NCBI GenBank assembly: GCA_951217055.1
Contig: OX578280.1
Coordinates: 5,146,001-5,210,000 of the forward strand
Reading direction: 5' to 3'
DNA from: Gerris lacustris
Lineage: Eukaryota > Arthropoda > Insecta > Hemiptera > Gerridae
DNA length: 64,000 nt
Shown: positions 43,395 through 56,720 of the stretch, in pieces
Numbering within the stretch: the stretch's first letter is position 1
Layout of the letters: every line of letters starts with the position of its first letter
Translations under genes and position numbers: made by a program
The notes under the pieces: generated by a model
Seen by the model: only the letters and a program-made list of their open reading frames with translations
The model's database searches: none
Told to the model about the DNA's origin: nothing

Positions 43395-43972
43395 TTTTAC
43401 TTTCTCATATAAAGAGAAAGTATTGTGATGGCGCGAATATTCGATTTAAGATTTTGATAGATTTACACGTTTTGAGGTCCTCTGAGTCCAAAAAAGTGGT
43501 TTTTAAAAAATGTCTGTCTCTCGTCTGTCTGTGCCGACGCCTGGAGCCTAAGCAACTAGGCCGATTTAAACGAAATTTGGCATACATGTTCAGATAATTC
43601 ACACCCCGAGGCAAAATCGAGAAATAAATTTTAACTCCAACTTTGGGGGCGCTTCCCTCCTAAAACTATGAAACAACGTGAAAACATAATATTTCTCGAA
43701 AACGGCTCCGACAATTTTGATTAAAAAATTCTAAAATATAGTTCATTTAAGGATATAAGCCGTTTTCCCAGGAAAAATCTAGTAGACAGAGAGAGGCCGG
43801 ATTCGATTCCCCGCCGAAGAGAAGTTATTTTTATGATAAATATCGATGAAATGTTGAATATTAATTAAATGTACTTGCGAAAATTAATAAATGGAAAAAA
43901 CTGGGCTAAGTAATTATTATGGTTTCGTATATGAAAAAGTTTGTCTGAGTTGTCTTGAACCGATTTTTTTTT
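43395..43972 (+). repeat. Interspersed family B, copy 3
   Basis: CATATAAAGAGAAAGTATTG starts it. CGATTTAAACGAAATTTGGC, CATACATGTTCAG and GAGAGAGGCCGGATTCGATT follow. The segment 43815-43960 is the uninterrupted counterpart of the site that received the tRNA-like insertion in copy 2. Confidence 0.7.
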
Positions 43973-43973
43973 T

Positions 43974-44114
43974 ATAGGTTTGTTCCAACCACACTTCAAA
44001 CTAGTTTGAGACTGTCCGACGCTTGCGCATTGGACAAAAATTGAATGCATATTGCTAATGCGCATGCGTCGGACAGTTTCAAACTAGTTTGATGTGTGGT
44101 TGGAACAAGCCTAT
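43974..44114. mobile_element. Small foldback of about 140 bp
   Basis: GTTCCAACCACACTTCAAAC on the left pairs with GTTTGATGTGTGGTTGGAAC on the right. TGTCCGACGCTTGCGCAT pairs with ATGCGCATGCGTCGGACA. The loop is about 20 bases. It could be a very small MITE. The stem is nearly perfect. Confidence 0.8.
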
Positions 44115-45014
44115 TATTACACTTGGGAGTATGGGATACACTGTTAGTCCCGTCCATTTCCTTTGGGGGGGGGGGGGGGGGGAGGGGCACTTCTGTGGCA
44201 CATACATTTATTTACACTTATATCTTCAAAAGTACTCATTGTATTTTTATGAAATTTGGATAACCTGCACTTTAATTCATGCAAAAAATCAAATCAATTT
44301 TAACTTATTGAAAAAACGGGGGAAAACAAATAAATGAGACAGTAAAGGCTTGTAAAAGCATCAAATCAATAAAGTACGTGATAGGATGTGAGGAAGCTAT
44401 GTGCAACACTATTTTTTTTTACAATAATTATTATTCTTCTATTTTGTTTACATCAGATTAAATCAGCCAAGGATGGGGTTAGTAACTAATAGAAACCAAG
44501 GCATAACCAAAGAGAGGAATAGGGTTTTATTATGAGGCAAATTTTCTTCTTCCCAAGACATTTAAGAGAGCTTAATTAGTGGTCCTCTTAAGGGGATGCT
44601 CGCGAGGGGGGCAGTTTTAGACCTGAGCTCCCCCACCCCAAACAGTCAGTAATGCATAAACTACGGAAGGGGTCACGTCGCTACTGTTCTACACATATTT
44701 ATAAAACATCGCGATCCTAGACCAAGTGAAGGGTGTACGACTCGACTACTATGGAGGGGGAAGGGAAGGATGTTACTTGTCACTTTATGGAGACCCCAGA
44801 CACTATTTATACAATCTAATTTATAAAAAAAAAGCCCGCTCTTTTCAAATCAACTTCCTCATAGTTTTACAATCCACAATAATAGAAGAGAAGAGTTTAT
44901 TTATCGATATTATAGCATAGCATAGCAATAGGTAAATACAAACGTTTCTCCTTGGTCAGTGACCGTCAGTATAAATGTATACAGTATAATCCCGATATAT
45001 CGTATCGTCAAAGG
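44115..45014. other. Non-coding stretch with a G-tract
   Basis: A G-tract lies at 44165-44182. GAGGAAGCTATGTGCAACAC near 44390 is the family B far-end motif, inverted. No gene. Confidence 0.4.
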
Positions 45015-45437
45015 GTCGAAGGAATAGTACATTACGCGTCGAGTGCGGAAAGTAGCATTTTGCATGCGAGGGTAGTAAAACCACACGATCAATGCAAAAT
45101 GCCGCTTTTGCACGAGTTGCGTACCGTACTTTATCTACAATTGTTAGATTTAAATAATAAATACAGAAAAAAATAAACTTGCTGTATGTAAGTTTGTATC
45201 TCTCTCTTGATAAAGATGGCATTAATTCTTGAGTTGTATTTTTTCCAAATTAATTATTTCTGGAGGAGTATTATTCTCCACATTTTTGTCAGTCACTTGA
45301 TTTACTCATTGTTTTTCACTAAAAACTCGATATAAGCAGTTACTTTAATAAAAGAACCACAAATTAGTTTTGTTAAATGTAAACAAACTCGCTAAGCGTG
45401 TGTAAAGCTGAAGAATTCCTCTTCTTTACCGCCCTAG
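45015..45437 (-). mobile_element. Family G element, copy 3, cut at its palindrome
   Basis: It matches 17950-18395 with an internal deletion in the hairpin near 45070. The short frame survives only in pieces: SLSRERYKLTYSKF near 45180-45222 is readable, while a frameshift separates it from the start. The copy stops at CCGCCCTAGGG, i.e. at the centre of the palindrome. Confidence 0.7.
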
Positions 45438-45849
45438 GGTAGTGGAATATATCAAGGATGGTGGAATATATCAAGGATACTGTCAAGGGACTGGCAATTA
45501 TATTCGATACATCGGGATATATGATATAAGAAGATTAAGTGTGCAAAATTTCAAGTTTCTAAGACAAATGGGTGAGGCGCAATGTGAGGCCAAAGATTTC
45601 TCCCCTGAAAGCAGGGCCTTAACTCCCTTTACTTTGACAAAATAAAGACATCACTTTCATAAAAATAACTTTATTTTTGTGATATAGCTAGTGAAACATG
45701 ATATGTTCCTTAATTTTATTTAGCCTTTTTTAGGTTTTATTCAATGCTTAATTAATTTCTTAATTTGATGTATTAAGTGTATTCATGTTTTGGACAAATG
45801 GTTATGGTGCTTGAAATGGGAAAATAACAATGAAGCTTGTTTTAATTTT
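45438..45849. other. Non-coding stretch
   Basis: GGAATATATCAAGGAT is repeated in tandem at about 45444 and 45464. Nothing else recognised. Confidence 0.4.
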
Positions 45850-46660
45850 ACTACGTTTTTATTAGTTTGCTTTCTTGCTTGTTCGTTTGTTTGTTTGTCC
45901 AGCCAGCAGAATTTAATTCGTTTTTAGCAAATTTTGCTGTGTGGAAAGTTAGTTCGGAAAAAATCCGCAAGTTAATTTATTTTTATTTACATGTCCCATA
46001 TTTACAATCTTCATTTTGACGGGTTTCAAATTTGTGATTTTTACTACGTTTTTATTAGCTTGCATTCTTGTTTGTTTGTTTGTTTGTTTGTCCGGTACAA
46101 ATCTGGCAATCGATTTCTAACTAACTTCCCGAATAGCTAGACATTTGAAACTTTTAGCATAGCTCAGAACACGATGACAATCCATTATTTTAATACTTTT
46201 AGCCATCTTTCAGCAAAATTTAATTAGTTTTCAGCAAATTTTGCTGTGCGGAAAGTTAGTTCGGAAAAAATCCGCAAGTTATTATATTTGTTTTGCCATA
46301 TCCAATATTTACGCTATCTTCATTTTGACGGGTCTCAAATTTGTGACAGGTAAACATTGAATGAAAGCTAAACAGGAAATATCGATTATATTATTTCAAA
46401 TATATCGATGGCATGCTTTAGATTTGGTGTTGGGGAAATCCGTTGTACAAAGATTTATCCTTTTATAGGTTTAAGATCAGCTCTCTGGTTGGTTGTCATT
46501 TATGTGAAGTAAATAAATTTGGAAATATATTTTTTTTTTCACTAACATTATATATTATATAACAATAACAATTATATTATCAACATTACATACGATTCAA
46601 CAGAAAATTTAAAAGCGTAGTATAAAAAGTAATATAAAATGTTCTTTTTATCTTGTTCTT
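45850..46660 (-). repeat. Interspersed repeat D, copy 2
   Basis: Inverted counterpart of 36830-37440. The segment GCAAATTTTGCTGTG...GGAAAGTTAGTTCGG occurs twice (about 45929 and 46235) and the flanking ACTACGTTTTTATTAG also twice (45850, 46043), so this copy holds an internal tandem duplication of about 190-300 bases. Confidence 0.75.
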
Positions 46661-46789
46661 TAAAACTTCTTCTTCTTTAAAAGTTCTTTTTATCATTGAT
46701 TCTACGCTTGTTAGTTTTTATGATGATTCTTTTAAAAGAAGTTAAATTTAATTTAATTATTAACATTTGTATTCTAAATTTGTGTGCAG
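46661..46789 (+). other. Intron end upstream of P5CS exon
   Basis: T-rich sequence ending in TTTGTGTGCAG at 46779-46789 is a good 3' splice site. The branch point is not defined. Confidence 0.7.
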
Positions 46790-46976
46790 GTTACAGTATA
46801 TTCAGGACCGAGTCTAGGAGAGAGGCTGACATTCGGACCACCCCAGGCTAAGACACTTCGCGCTGAGTACGGATCACTGGAATGTACGATCGAGGTGGTT
46901 TCATCTGTCGAACAAGCTGTTGAGCACATCGCTCAATACGGCAGTGGACACACTGATGTCATTGTTACTGAAAACC
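46790..46976 (+). CDS. P5CS exon (gamma-glutamyl-phosphate reductase domain, part 1)
   Basis: Delta-1-pyrroline-5-carboxylate synthase is a bifunctional mitochondrial enzyme. It phosphorylates glutamate and reduces gamma-glutamyl phosphate to the semialdehyde, the first steps of proline (and ornithine) synthesis. This exon encodes about 62 residues of the reductase half. It begins VTVYSGPSLGERLTF, continues LRAEYGSLECTIEVV, and ends YGSGHTDVIVTEN, closely following animal P5CS at roughly residues 625-690 of about 795. It starts in phase 0 after the acceptor at 46788-46789 and ends one base into a codon before the donor GTGAGT at 46977. The preceding exon, which should carry the conserved ACNA-ETLL segment, was not found. 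Base composition is clearly richer in G+C than the flanks, as expected for an exon. Confidence 0.93.
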
Positions 46977-47369
46977 GTGAGTATTTAAATACATGCAAAT
47001 TAACTCTAGACTTTGAACAGGAATGTATTATAAATCTTGATTGTTGATTACACACATCGTGAGCATCTACCTTTGAGAATAAAATAATGCATAGAATAAT
47101 TCCACTGATTAATTAAGTTAGAACATACTAAATCGGTAGATCTACTAAAGACTGTGGAAATTGACTCTTAAATATTCACGCACAGTTGGCTATTTTAGCT
47201 TTTACAATTATATTATTAATTTACTACACATGCTGGATTGAAGGAGAATTAGGGCAAGTTGCTGGCAAAGCAGTCGACTCAAACCGTAGTTGTACAACTA
47301 GTTGTCGGTCGGTGTTAAGGTCGTCCACTGCAACCGAATTGCATCCGACTTTATGTCCATTAGTAGTAG

Positions 47370-47853
47370 TAGTAATCTAGTACTTCCTACTAGAACGGGT
47401 AGGACGAACTACTTATTCGAACCTTGCAATTCGGTCATCTTTTATGCCCATTTTACGCCCCGTAGTGGAAAGTTTCAGCTACTTCACACAGCATACATTT
47501 GTACATTGTACCGCCGAAGCGAGTATGGTGTGGTCATTAGTAAGCTATATAAGCGTGCGTCAAAGTGTGGGGAAAGAGTGCCCCATGGGGGGTGTCACTC
47601 GCCCTGCTCCGTCCTCGAACCATAGATACAAATCACATCATCATGACACGAATCGAACCCACATCAATTGGACCAGATGAAAGAGTGGGGGAAGAGTGCC
47701 CCATAAGGGGTATACCTCGCCCTGCACCATCCGCGATTCATAGATGCAATTCAGAGTATCATGGCACGGGATCGAACCCACGACCTTGAGTCGCCTCGAC
47801 TTATTGATAGCTGGGGGAGCCGCCTACAGCCCCTCGGCCACGCTGTCTCTCGA
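47370..47853 (-). mobile_element. tRNA-derived SINE, copy 3 (minus strand), longer form
   Basis: The head on the minus strand has TGGCCGAGGGGCTGTAGGCG and the B box GGTTCGATCCC (47765-47778). The body holds two versions of the segment around the Asp-like CGATTCGTGTCATGATGATG and CGATCCCGTGCCATGATACT, each followed by GGGCGAG, so it is partly duplicated compared with 26381-26758. It ends with TAC/CTA triplets at 47363-47376. It lies within the P5CS intron, antisense to the gene. Confidence 0.85.
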
Positions 47854-48878
47854 CTTGTTATCCAAATTGACTAGAATAGTTTTGATTTTTTGGCCGAGGT
47901 CGTTCAACCAATCCCATTTTAAACTGATTTGTCTACAGTCATCTGTATTAGGCCGGGCAAGTCTTGTCAAGTGAACCCGATTCTAAATGTATTTCCCTGC
48001 CTCGGGGTTTACACGGCTTTTTTTTCTTTTTGACCTAGTAATGGAGCACATACTGTTGCGGTATCGCTCAAGCTTTAAATTATTAATGAGACTGTATTGT
48101 ACGATAAAGAGAAATATTCGTTTTTTTCAACTAAGCAGTGTAACGTCCGCGTGATCGTCACGGTTATGCGCAATGGATAAAAGCAGTTCCAACCCGACTT
48201 ATAACAGTGTTTCGTACCGTCCTTTAAACTGTTCCAACCTATGCAGGGATCGTTTGTGAACCGTTTACTATACAGTCCAACATATTTTATGACATGCGCA
48301 TTTATGTCAATCTTCATACTTATTAACAGGAAGGTTTTCAATCAGCTAGGTTTTCTTTAATGTTTCTAATATAGTTGCAAATTCTAATTAGACTCACAAA
48401 CCTATTTCAACCTGACGTGATAGTATTACAGAACACTGTTAGAACATGCGCTTAAAATCTTTCTAGAACGATCCGCGGGACGATGCAAAGGACTTAAAAG
48501 GGGGGGGGGGGGGGGGGGGGGGGGAGTTGGAACGAACATATAGAGAAACCCGAAATTAATTCTTATGCTACTGCAGTTAATCTTTTGATATCTAGAATAT
48601 TTTTCTTAAGATAAGAAGAAGAAAATCTGCCTATAGATATTATTTTTTCTTTACTTCTTACGTTTTTTATATTATACGTTCTGTAAGACTAAATACTAAA
48701 CTCAGTACAGTATATTATTGTAATACTGTGAAAACACTATGTGTACAGTGTTTTCTGACTTCAAATATAATTTTGGTAATATAAAGGGTTACTGAATTAC
48801 CCGTTAACACGTTCGAAAACTGATATTATGATACTGAATATTATCAAATTCATGAAGTGAAGGAAATGGTTTTTAACC
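47854..48878. other. Intron sequence, unassigned
   Basis: A long G-tract lies at 48500-48524. Nothing else recognised. Confidence 0.4.
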
Positions 48879-48882
48879 TTAA

Positions 48883-50109
48883 TCCTAGAACAACCCACCC
48901 TTTTGTTTCGTAAACTCCACACAGGGGTCAGTGAGACCCCAATTAATTAATGGGTTAAATTAATTAATTAAACATTTTCATTTTCAATTATTTATATATT
49001 TTTGTAAATATAATTTGTCATACTAAAAACACCATTTAATTTTGATCAAAACAAATAAGGATTTTAAAATTAAATAGTATACATATATATTTTCATCAAA
49101 CCTTTTTCAGAAGAATTTGTACTTAAAATAAAAAAATATAAAACATTTTGTGTTCGTTAGATGACCTTTTTTTATTTATATATATTAAGAGTTGTTTTTC
49201 AGAAAACATGAACAAAAATTATAGATTTTCTTACATACTCTGTCAAAGTTAAGCATTTTTGGCCTTAAATCCTTACTGTAATCCACTAAACCTTCAACTT
49301 AAATGTATTCATATACGTCTACTAATAATAATAAACGTTATATTTTGGAACTTTTAACAGTCTTAACCATTTTAGCAGCCCAAAGAAAAATATAAACTAA
49401 CTTTTTTAATACAATATGTTCGGTTTTTAACCTTTTGCCCCATGTGATACACATTTAGTATGATGCCTTGGGGTGGAAGGGGTTCCCCTCTTCTTCTCTA
49501 GGTGTGAGTGTGTGGGAGTGGGGAGCCCTTGATGTCACCTTGGCAGTGTGTATCTATATGTGTAACTCTCTGTACATCTCACTCATAACCTCACCTCTCA
49601 GTTAATATTAGTTACCTCACCTCTCAGTTTAAATTAATTATCATTAATTATTATTATTATTATTTAATCAAAATCACCAATTATATTAAAACCTGTGACA
49701 AGAAGACTCGTCAACGGAGGGCCCTCCAGAGTTCATCCAAGGAGAAGAAAACGTCTAACAGGTACCCCTTCAAAATCCTCATACATTTTCACATTATAAT
49801 TTTTTTCTTATTTTATGTTTCTTTTTCTAAGAGTATCTACTGTACACAATAAAAATATGTCAGTTAACAGTGGTATATAAAACAATAACGTAAATGCCAT
49901 ACAGGGGTCTATGGGGCCCCAACTCTAATTCTAATATATATTGAAAGAAAACTGAAACTAATAACATAGATATTGTTATCAGTATAAACACAGAAAGGTT
50001 CAAAGGTAAATTAGAAGGGAGTCTAGGTTTAGAGAAATACAAATTAAACCAATAAAACTTAATTTTAGTTTGTATGGGGTCTATGGGACCCCAATAAGTC
50101 GTTCTAGGG
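48883..50109. mobile_element. piggyBac-type non-autonomous element
   Basis: TTAA flanks it at 48879-48882 and 50110-50113. Ends are TCCTAGAAC on the left and GTTCTAGGG on the right, the left with one changed base. Subterminal AGGGGTCAGTGAGACCCCA and GGGGTCTATGGGACCCC repeats occur near both ends, with a further one near 49904. The ends resemble those of 14161-15141 but the centre does not. I see no transposase domain. Confidence 0.8.
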
Positions 50110-50113
50110 TTAA

Positions 50114-51977
<1,864 letters not shown>

Positions 51978-52140
51978 GTAGGAACAAAGTTCCTTACATT
52001 TTTCATTAAATATAAATAATAAAATCACACTGCTAAGTACGTATACATTGCTAACTACTTATAAATGGCGGAGTTAGAAAAGAGACAAAATTAAAAATAA
52101 CGAACTGTTTGTACCTGGCAGAGTTAAGGCAAAATTAAAA
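51978..52140. repeat. Interspersed repeat Z, copy 2
   Basis: Parallel to 5390-5553, with AACAAAGTTCCTTACATTTT, ATCACACTGCTAAGTACG and ATGGCGGAGTTAGAAAAGAG. Confidence 0.6.
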
Positions 52141-52144
52141 GAAA

Positions 52145-52700
52145 ATCATTATTTGTATAATTAAAGCAAGCGTCTTACTATAAATATATTGAATATAAGA
52201 AAAAAGTTGATCATGATGAGTTTATAGTGGAAGAGTACGTTTGTTAATGGTGTTTGGATTGAAATAGGACTGTTTTCAACCTACCCGGCCAATTAATTTA
52301 AAATATTATAAAATATATCTCTTCCCTACTCTACAGCTTCTGCTTGTATCAGGGTGAAATTTTACATGATTATATTTTATTTATTTACAAAACAAAGTGA
52401 CATTTTAGACATATATAACAAAAATAATCAAAACAAGTCAAGTAACAGGCTTCCTTAATAACACTTTTTCCCGTCTTTTGAAGCTTACGTTTTTGCGAGC
52501 GTTGCGCATGAACGCTTGGACGGATAACGTTTTCCGACGAACTCAGCCTGGGCAATGGTAAAATGAACATGTGTATCAAATTTCATCTAACTCAGTGTTC
52601 TTTTACTCAAGTTATCGTCATCTGTAGATTTCGTGACGGATTTTGTGACCTGTGTGATTCACTCCCGGGCTCCTGAACGTGCCATAAGGAACTTCGTTCC
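52145..52700 (-). repeat. Interspersed family A, copy 8
   Basis: Inverted relative to 2229-2960, with which it shares the CTCCCGGGCTCCTGAACGTG / GGAACTTCGTT end and the GATACAAGCAGAAGC block. AAAGCAAGCG is its diverged left end. Confidence 0.65.
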
Positions 52701-53100
<400 letters not shown>

Positions 53101-53525
53101 TTTATATATAAATTCCATTTTATATTATAATACATATCAGGTGGTCCTTGAACACGAATACATCTCAAGATATTTTCTTTGTTGAAATTGAAGTGGGAAT
53201 TTTCTTTTCTTGTTCCAACTATAAGAAAAGCTTTGGGGCTAACAATTTTTCTTATTCTTTCTTTCTAGTTTTTATAACAAATATTTTTCCTAGAATAGTC
53301 TTCCGCCTGCATAATAATATAGGAACTGTTAAAGAATATTATTATTTTTCGTCGAACCAACTTATAATGTAATAGTAATACATATCTCGTTTAGAATATT
53401 TTTTATTTAATTTTATCATATAATTTCAAAATAAAATACATAATATCACCTACCATTCAGAAAATTATTTTAATAAATTATTTACTATTTTAAAAGTAAT
53501 TATAATGATAATTATAAAGGCTAAA
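53101..53525. other. AT-rich intron sequence
   Basis: Nothing recognised. Confidence 0.35.
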
Positions 53526-53940
53526 TAAATAGGACATTACGCTTCTAGTGTGAAAAGTAGCATTTTGCATGCAAGTGTGGAGTTTGCACCTGTGCGATAA
53601 CAAGGGTTGTAAAACCACACCAGCCAAGCTAAATGCAGTTTTCACACGATAGCGTACCGTACTTTATCTACGATTGTTGGATTTTAATAATAAATACAGA
53701 AGAAACAGTTACTTTAATTAATCAAATAGCAAATCAGTTTTGTTGAATGTAAACTAACACGCTAATCGTGCGATAAGGTGAAGAATTCTTCTTTTCTTCC
53801 GTACTAGTGCTGAAATAATGAATAATTATGAAACGCACATGCGCAATGAATACAATTACGAAAAGAATCACTTTCTACGCATCTAAACAGAGATAAAATG
53901 TATATATTTCGTATCAATCGTAGATAAAATCCATTATTGT
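53526..53940 (-). mobile_element. Family G element, copy 4 (degenerate)
   Basis: GGACATTACGCTTCTAGTGT, ACCGTACTTTATCTACGATT, GAACACGCTAATCG-like sequence and ACGCACATGCGCAATGAATA match copy 1. The central coding exon is deleted (between 53702 and 53705) and the palindrome is decayed. Confidence 0.65.
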
Positions 53941-54114
53941 CATATTTCTTTATTTTCTAATGATTATATACCTACTAGTTATTTGTAAATTGTAAATTTA
54001 ATCCCGTTTTTAATCCCGTTTTATTTAATATGGATGCTAATCCCTCGCCACTCAATTGACACATGACTGGGTTTACACATTATAGAAAATAAACCTAACA
54101 AATAGCATTAATAG
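53941..54114. other. Spacer
   Basis: Nothing recognised. Confidence 0.35.
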
Positions 54115-54260
54115 TATAAGTCCTTGGTTTCACTTCCACTACTGGAAGCATCTTCAGGGGTGTAGTGCATCGTGATGTTTACTTGAAGCAACAACAAGAA
54201 ATATTGACGACTGGATTGATGGACGGCGAATTTATACTATAGCTTTCTGGAACGTAGAAA
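54115..54260 (-). repeat. Penelope-like terminal repeat remnant, copy 2
   Basis: Matches 30820-30960 over CTTCCACTACTGGAAGCATC, TTCAGGGGTGTAGTGCAT and GATGTTTACTTGAAGCAAC. The GAAAC signature is preceded by GT rather than GC here, which breaks the stem end. Confidence 0.5.
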
Positions 54261-55439
54261 GCTATAGTAAGCTGTCAATGCGCCAAGATTTCTTAGTTTA
54301 TTAACTTTCAAATATCAGAATATTCTCCTTAGAATTTCTACGATTAAACAAATAAAAAATACAATTAAAATAGTCTATCAATTAGTGTGGCACATAGCTT
54401 CCTCTCGTCCTATTTCGTATACTTAAATGATTTTATGCTATAAACACCATTTTTTTTCAACCCCCCCCCCCCCCCCCCGTTTTTTCAAACTATCAAAATT
54501 GTTGTGTTGATTTTTTTTTTACATAAATTAAAGCATGAATTTAGCAAAATTTAAAGAGCTCAGACAGTTAAAATGAATCTGGGGCTATCTGCGGGCTACT
54601 TTTGGATAAACCATCCAAATTTCATTAAAAAAAAAAAAAACAAATGAGTACTTTTGGAGGTACAGGTTTAAAAAAATAAATATTTGTGTGTATTTAGCAG
54701 AGATAAATGGGCGCAGATAGTTGAAACTTGTATGGGACCAACAATGGGCTAATGTCATATAGGATAATTAGTTTTGAAGATATGTTGGTTCGAGACACAT
54801 AAGTGATCTTCCATGATGCCTGAAATGGATTTCTATCTTGGAATTTTTGAAATCGAAAATTTTCAAAAAAAAAAAAAATTGAAATGAAAATTTTTATTGT
54901 TTAAAACGATCACATAGCTTTGCGTTACCTTCGTGAAGCTCACAAGCTTTTACTTCACTAAATTATTATTCATTAAAAATTTAAATTAAACTTATTGTTC
55001 TATAAAACATTAAACAAAATTGTTTTACATTTCTATATTAAATTGATCGTACAGACGCAAAGTTTGTCCATGTTAATCAAGTTTAGTAGACCAATAGAAA
55101 GTGAAGTTGAAAGTTTAGTTTTGTGTCTTGGTCAACCCAAACTTCACGAGTTACAATTAGCTTAAGACGTATCTTGGTGTTGGGGCGTCCCTCTGAATTT
55201 ATTCGAACAAGTTACCATTGGAGTTAACATCTGTATTACCTTTCTCTACCTGACTTATAGATAAATTATTCAGGTTATGTTGAACAGTTGTCATTTATTA
55301 GTTTAAAGAGTTTTAAGTTCATGCCAAAAATTAGTTGGTCTATATGAATTAACATCTCTTAAAATGTTAATTTTAAATTTCTATAGTGACATTTATATTT
55401 ATAAATTATAACCTTTAAATTATTATTATAACTTATAAA
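54261..55439. other. AT-rich intron sequence with repeat fragments
   Basis: GTGTGGCACATAGCTTCCTC near 54390 (family B far end), a C-tract at 54461-54478 and GATCACATAGCTTTGCG near 54905. No gene. Confidence 0.45.
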
Positions 55440-55507
55440 TTATACATATTAGAACATATTTTATCTCCAGTAAGGAGAAAAAGTTATGATTTTGGATTAG
55501 TTTAGAG

Positions 55508-56241
55508 CATTGGTTCCCAAAGTGGGGGGCGCGCCCCACAAGGGAGGCGTAAAGATAAGTCAAGGGGGGCGTGGGACCTCGAGATGGAGATAGCTTTACC
55601 GTCCGAACGTCTAATGCGATTATATAAAAATCCAAATATCAAACCAGTTGGAGAACCTCACTGACGAATTCAACAGATACTTTCCTAACACATGTAATGA
55701 CAACATTTACAAATTAACAATAGATCCTTTCAGTGTCAACATAGATTCCCTGCCTGAAACACTTCAAGAACAAGCTTTAGAAATAAAAAAAAGGTTCTGC
55801 TACCGATTTTGATAAAATGGACAAATCATCGTTTTGGGTTAAGTATTACAAAGTGTACCCCAGTATATCACAGCAAGCACTTTGATTGTATATTATGCTT
55901 TTTTCAAGCACTTATTTGTGCAAAAAAGATTTTTCAGCACTTGTTGCAATAAAACAAAGTATCGTGGCAAACTTGATGTTGCAGTGCTTTATTTTCGTTG
56001 TGTACTTTCTAATAATCATCCAAGAATAGGGAATTTTGTAAAAAGAAATACAAGCTCATCCATCTCATAAGATCCCATAAGATCGATAAAAAAAATAGTA
56101 ATACAAATAAATGAATGATGTAATAATGGTTTATTTAATTTTTTCATTATCTCATAAAATTGTGTAAGGGGGGGGGGGGGCGTGAGAAGATTTATTCTTG
56201 ACTGAGGGGGGCTTGGTAAAAAAAAACGTTGGGAACCCCTG
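55508..56241 (+). mobile_element. hAT-type element with transposase remnant
   Basis: GTTTAGAG at 55500-55507 is duplicated exactly at 56242-56249. Inverted ends CATTGGTTCCCAA and TTGGGAACCCCTG are hAT-like. GGGGGGCGTG blocks lie just inside both ends. At 734 bases it is internally deleted but retains the end of the transposase. The empty site can be read in family F copy 1 at 6606-6613. Confidence 0.93.
55640..56067 (+). pseudogene. hAT transposase C-terminal remnant (ZBED5/SCAND3-like)
   Basis: Three pieces in shifting frames can be read: LTDEFNRYFPN through SLPETLQEQALEIKK (about 55650-55795), then DKMDKSSFWVKYYKVYPSIS (about 55810-55870), and then KTKYRGKLDVAV and LSNNHPRIGNFVKR (about 55945-56050). 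The order and the NxHPRI motif match the end of hAT-family transposases related to domesticated vertebrate ZBED5/SCAND3 proteins, where this region forms the dimerisation (hATC) domain. At least two frameshifts and a stop after the second piece disable it. The DNA-binding BED finger and catalytic core are missing. Confidence 0.85.
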
Positions 56242-56720
56242 GTTTAGAGGGACTAAAGTAAGTATTTTCTTCCCTAAACTCAAAAATCAGGGAGAAAAAG
56301 AAGGATTGCCAACTTAATTATTTTATAAATAGTAGAGAATAAATGGCTAATGTATTGAAGTTGTTGAAATCAGGTTGGTGTCACCGCTTTTTCGACCTTG
56401 TTTATCATTGTTTTTAAACCTGCATCTAAATAACCTTCTATTTGAGTTTAATTGCAAATTCTTATTTATTATTAATATTTTATCTTTTATATCTGCTATT
56501 AAATGTGCTAATAATTATTGTTATTTATTAAAATAATAAATAAAAACTGTGCAATGGATGAAGATGCGTTTGTCAAAGATTGAACTGAACTGTTTCAAAT
56601 TACGCCAACCAATATATTGGCTGTAGGAAATAAAGTGAATGATAAAGTTTACATCGGGAGTAAAGTGCTATAATTCCCCTAGCGATAATTATTTCCCTCC
56701 GCTACGCCTCGGGTTTAGGG

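Larger units (their letters stand above)
55440..56720. repeat. Interspersed family F, copy 2, interrupted by a hAT element
   Basis: TTTTATCTCCAGTAAGGAGA, GTTATGATTTTGGATTAGTT and then, after the hAT element, GAGGGACTAAAGTAAG and AAAACTGTGCAATGGATGAA match 6240-6660 inverted. GGGAGTAAAGTGC and CGGGTTTAGGGACCAAGG follow. Confidence 0.65.

Noticed and set aside
44996..45222. A protein-coding gene at family G copy 3
   Set aside because: The frame matches the family G peptide only in part, is frameshifted relative to the start, and runs into hairpin sequence.
53148..53372. 74-codon frame in the P5CS intron
   Set aside because: AT-rich, no conserved motif, no splice context.
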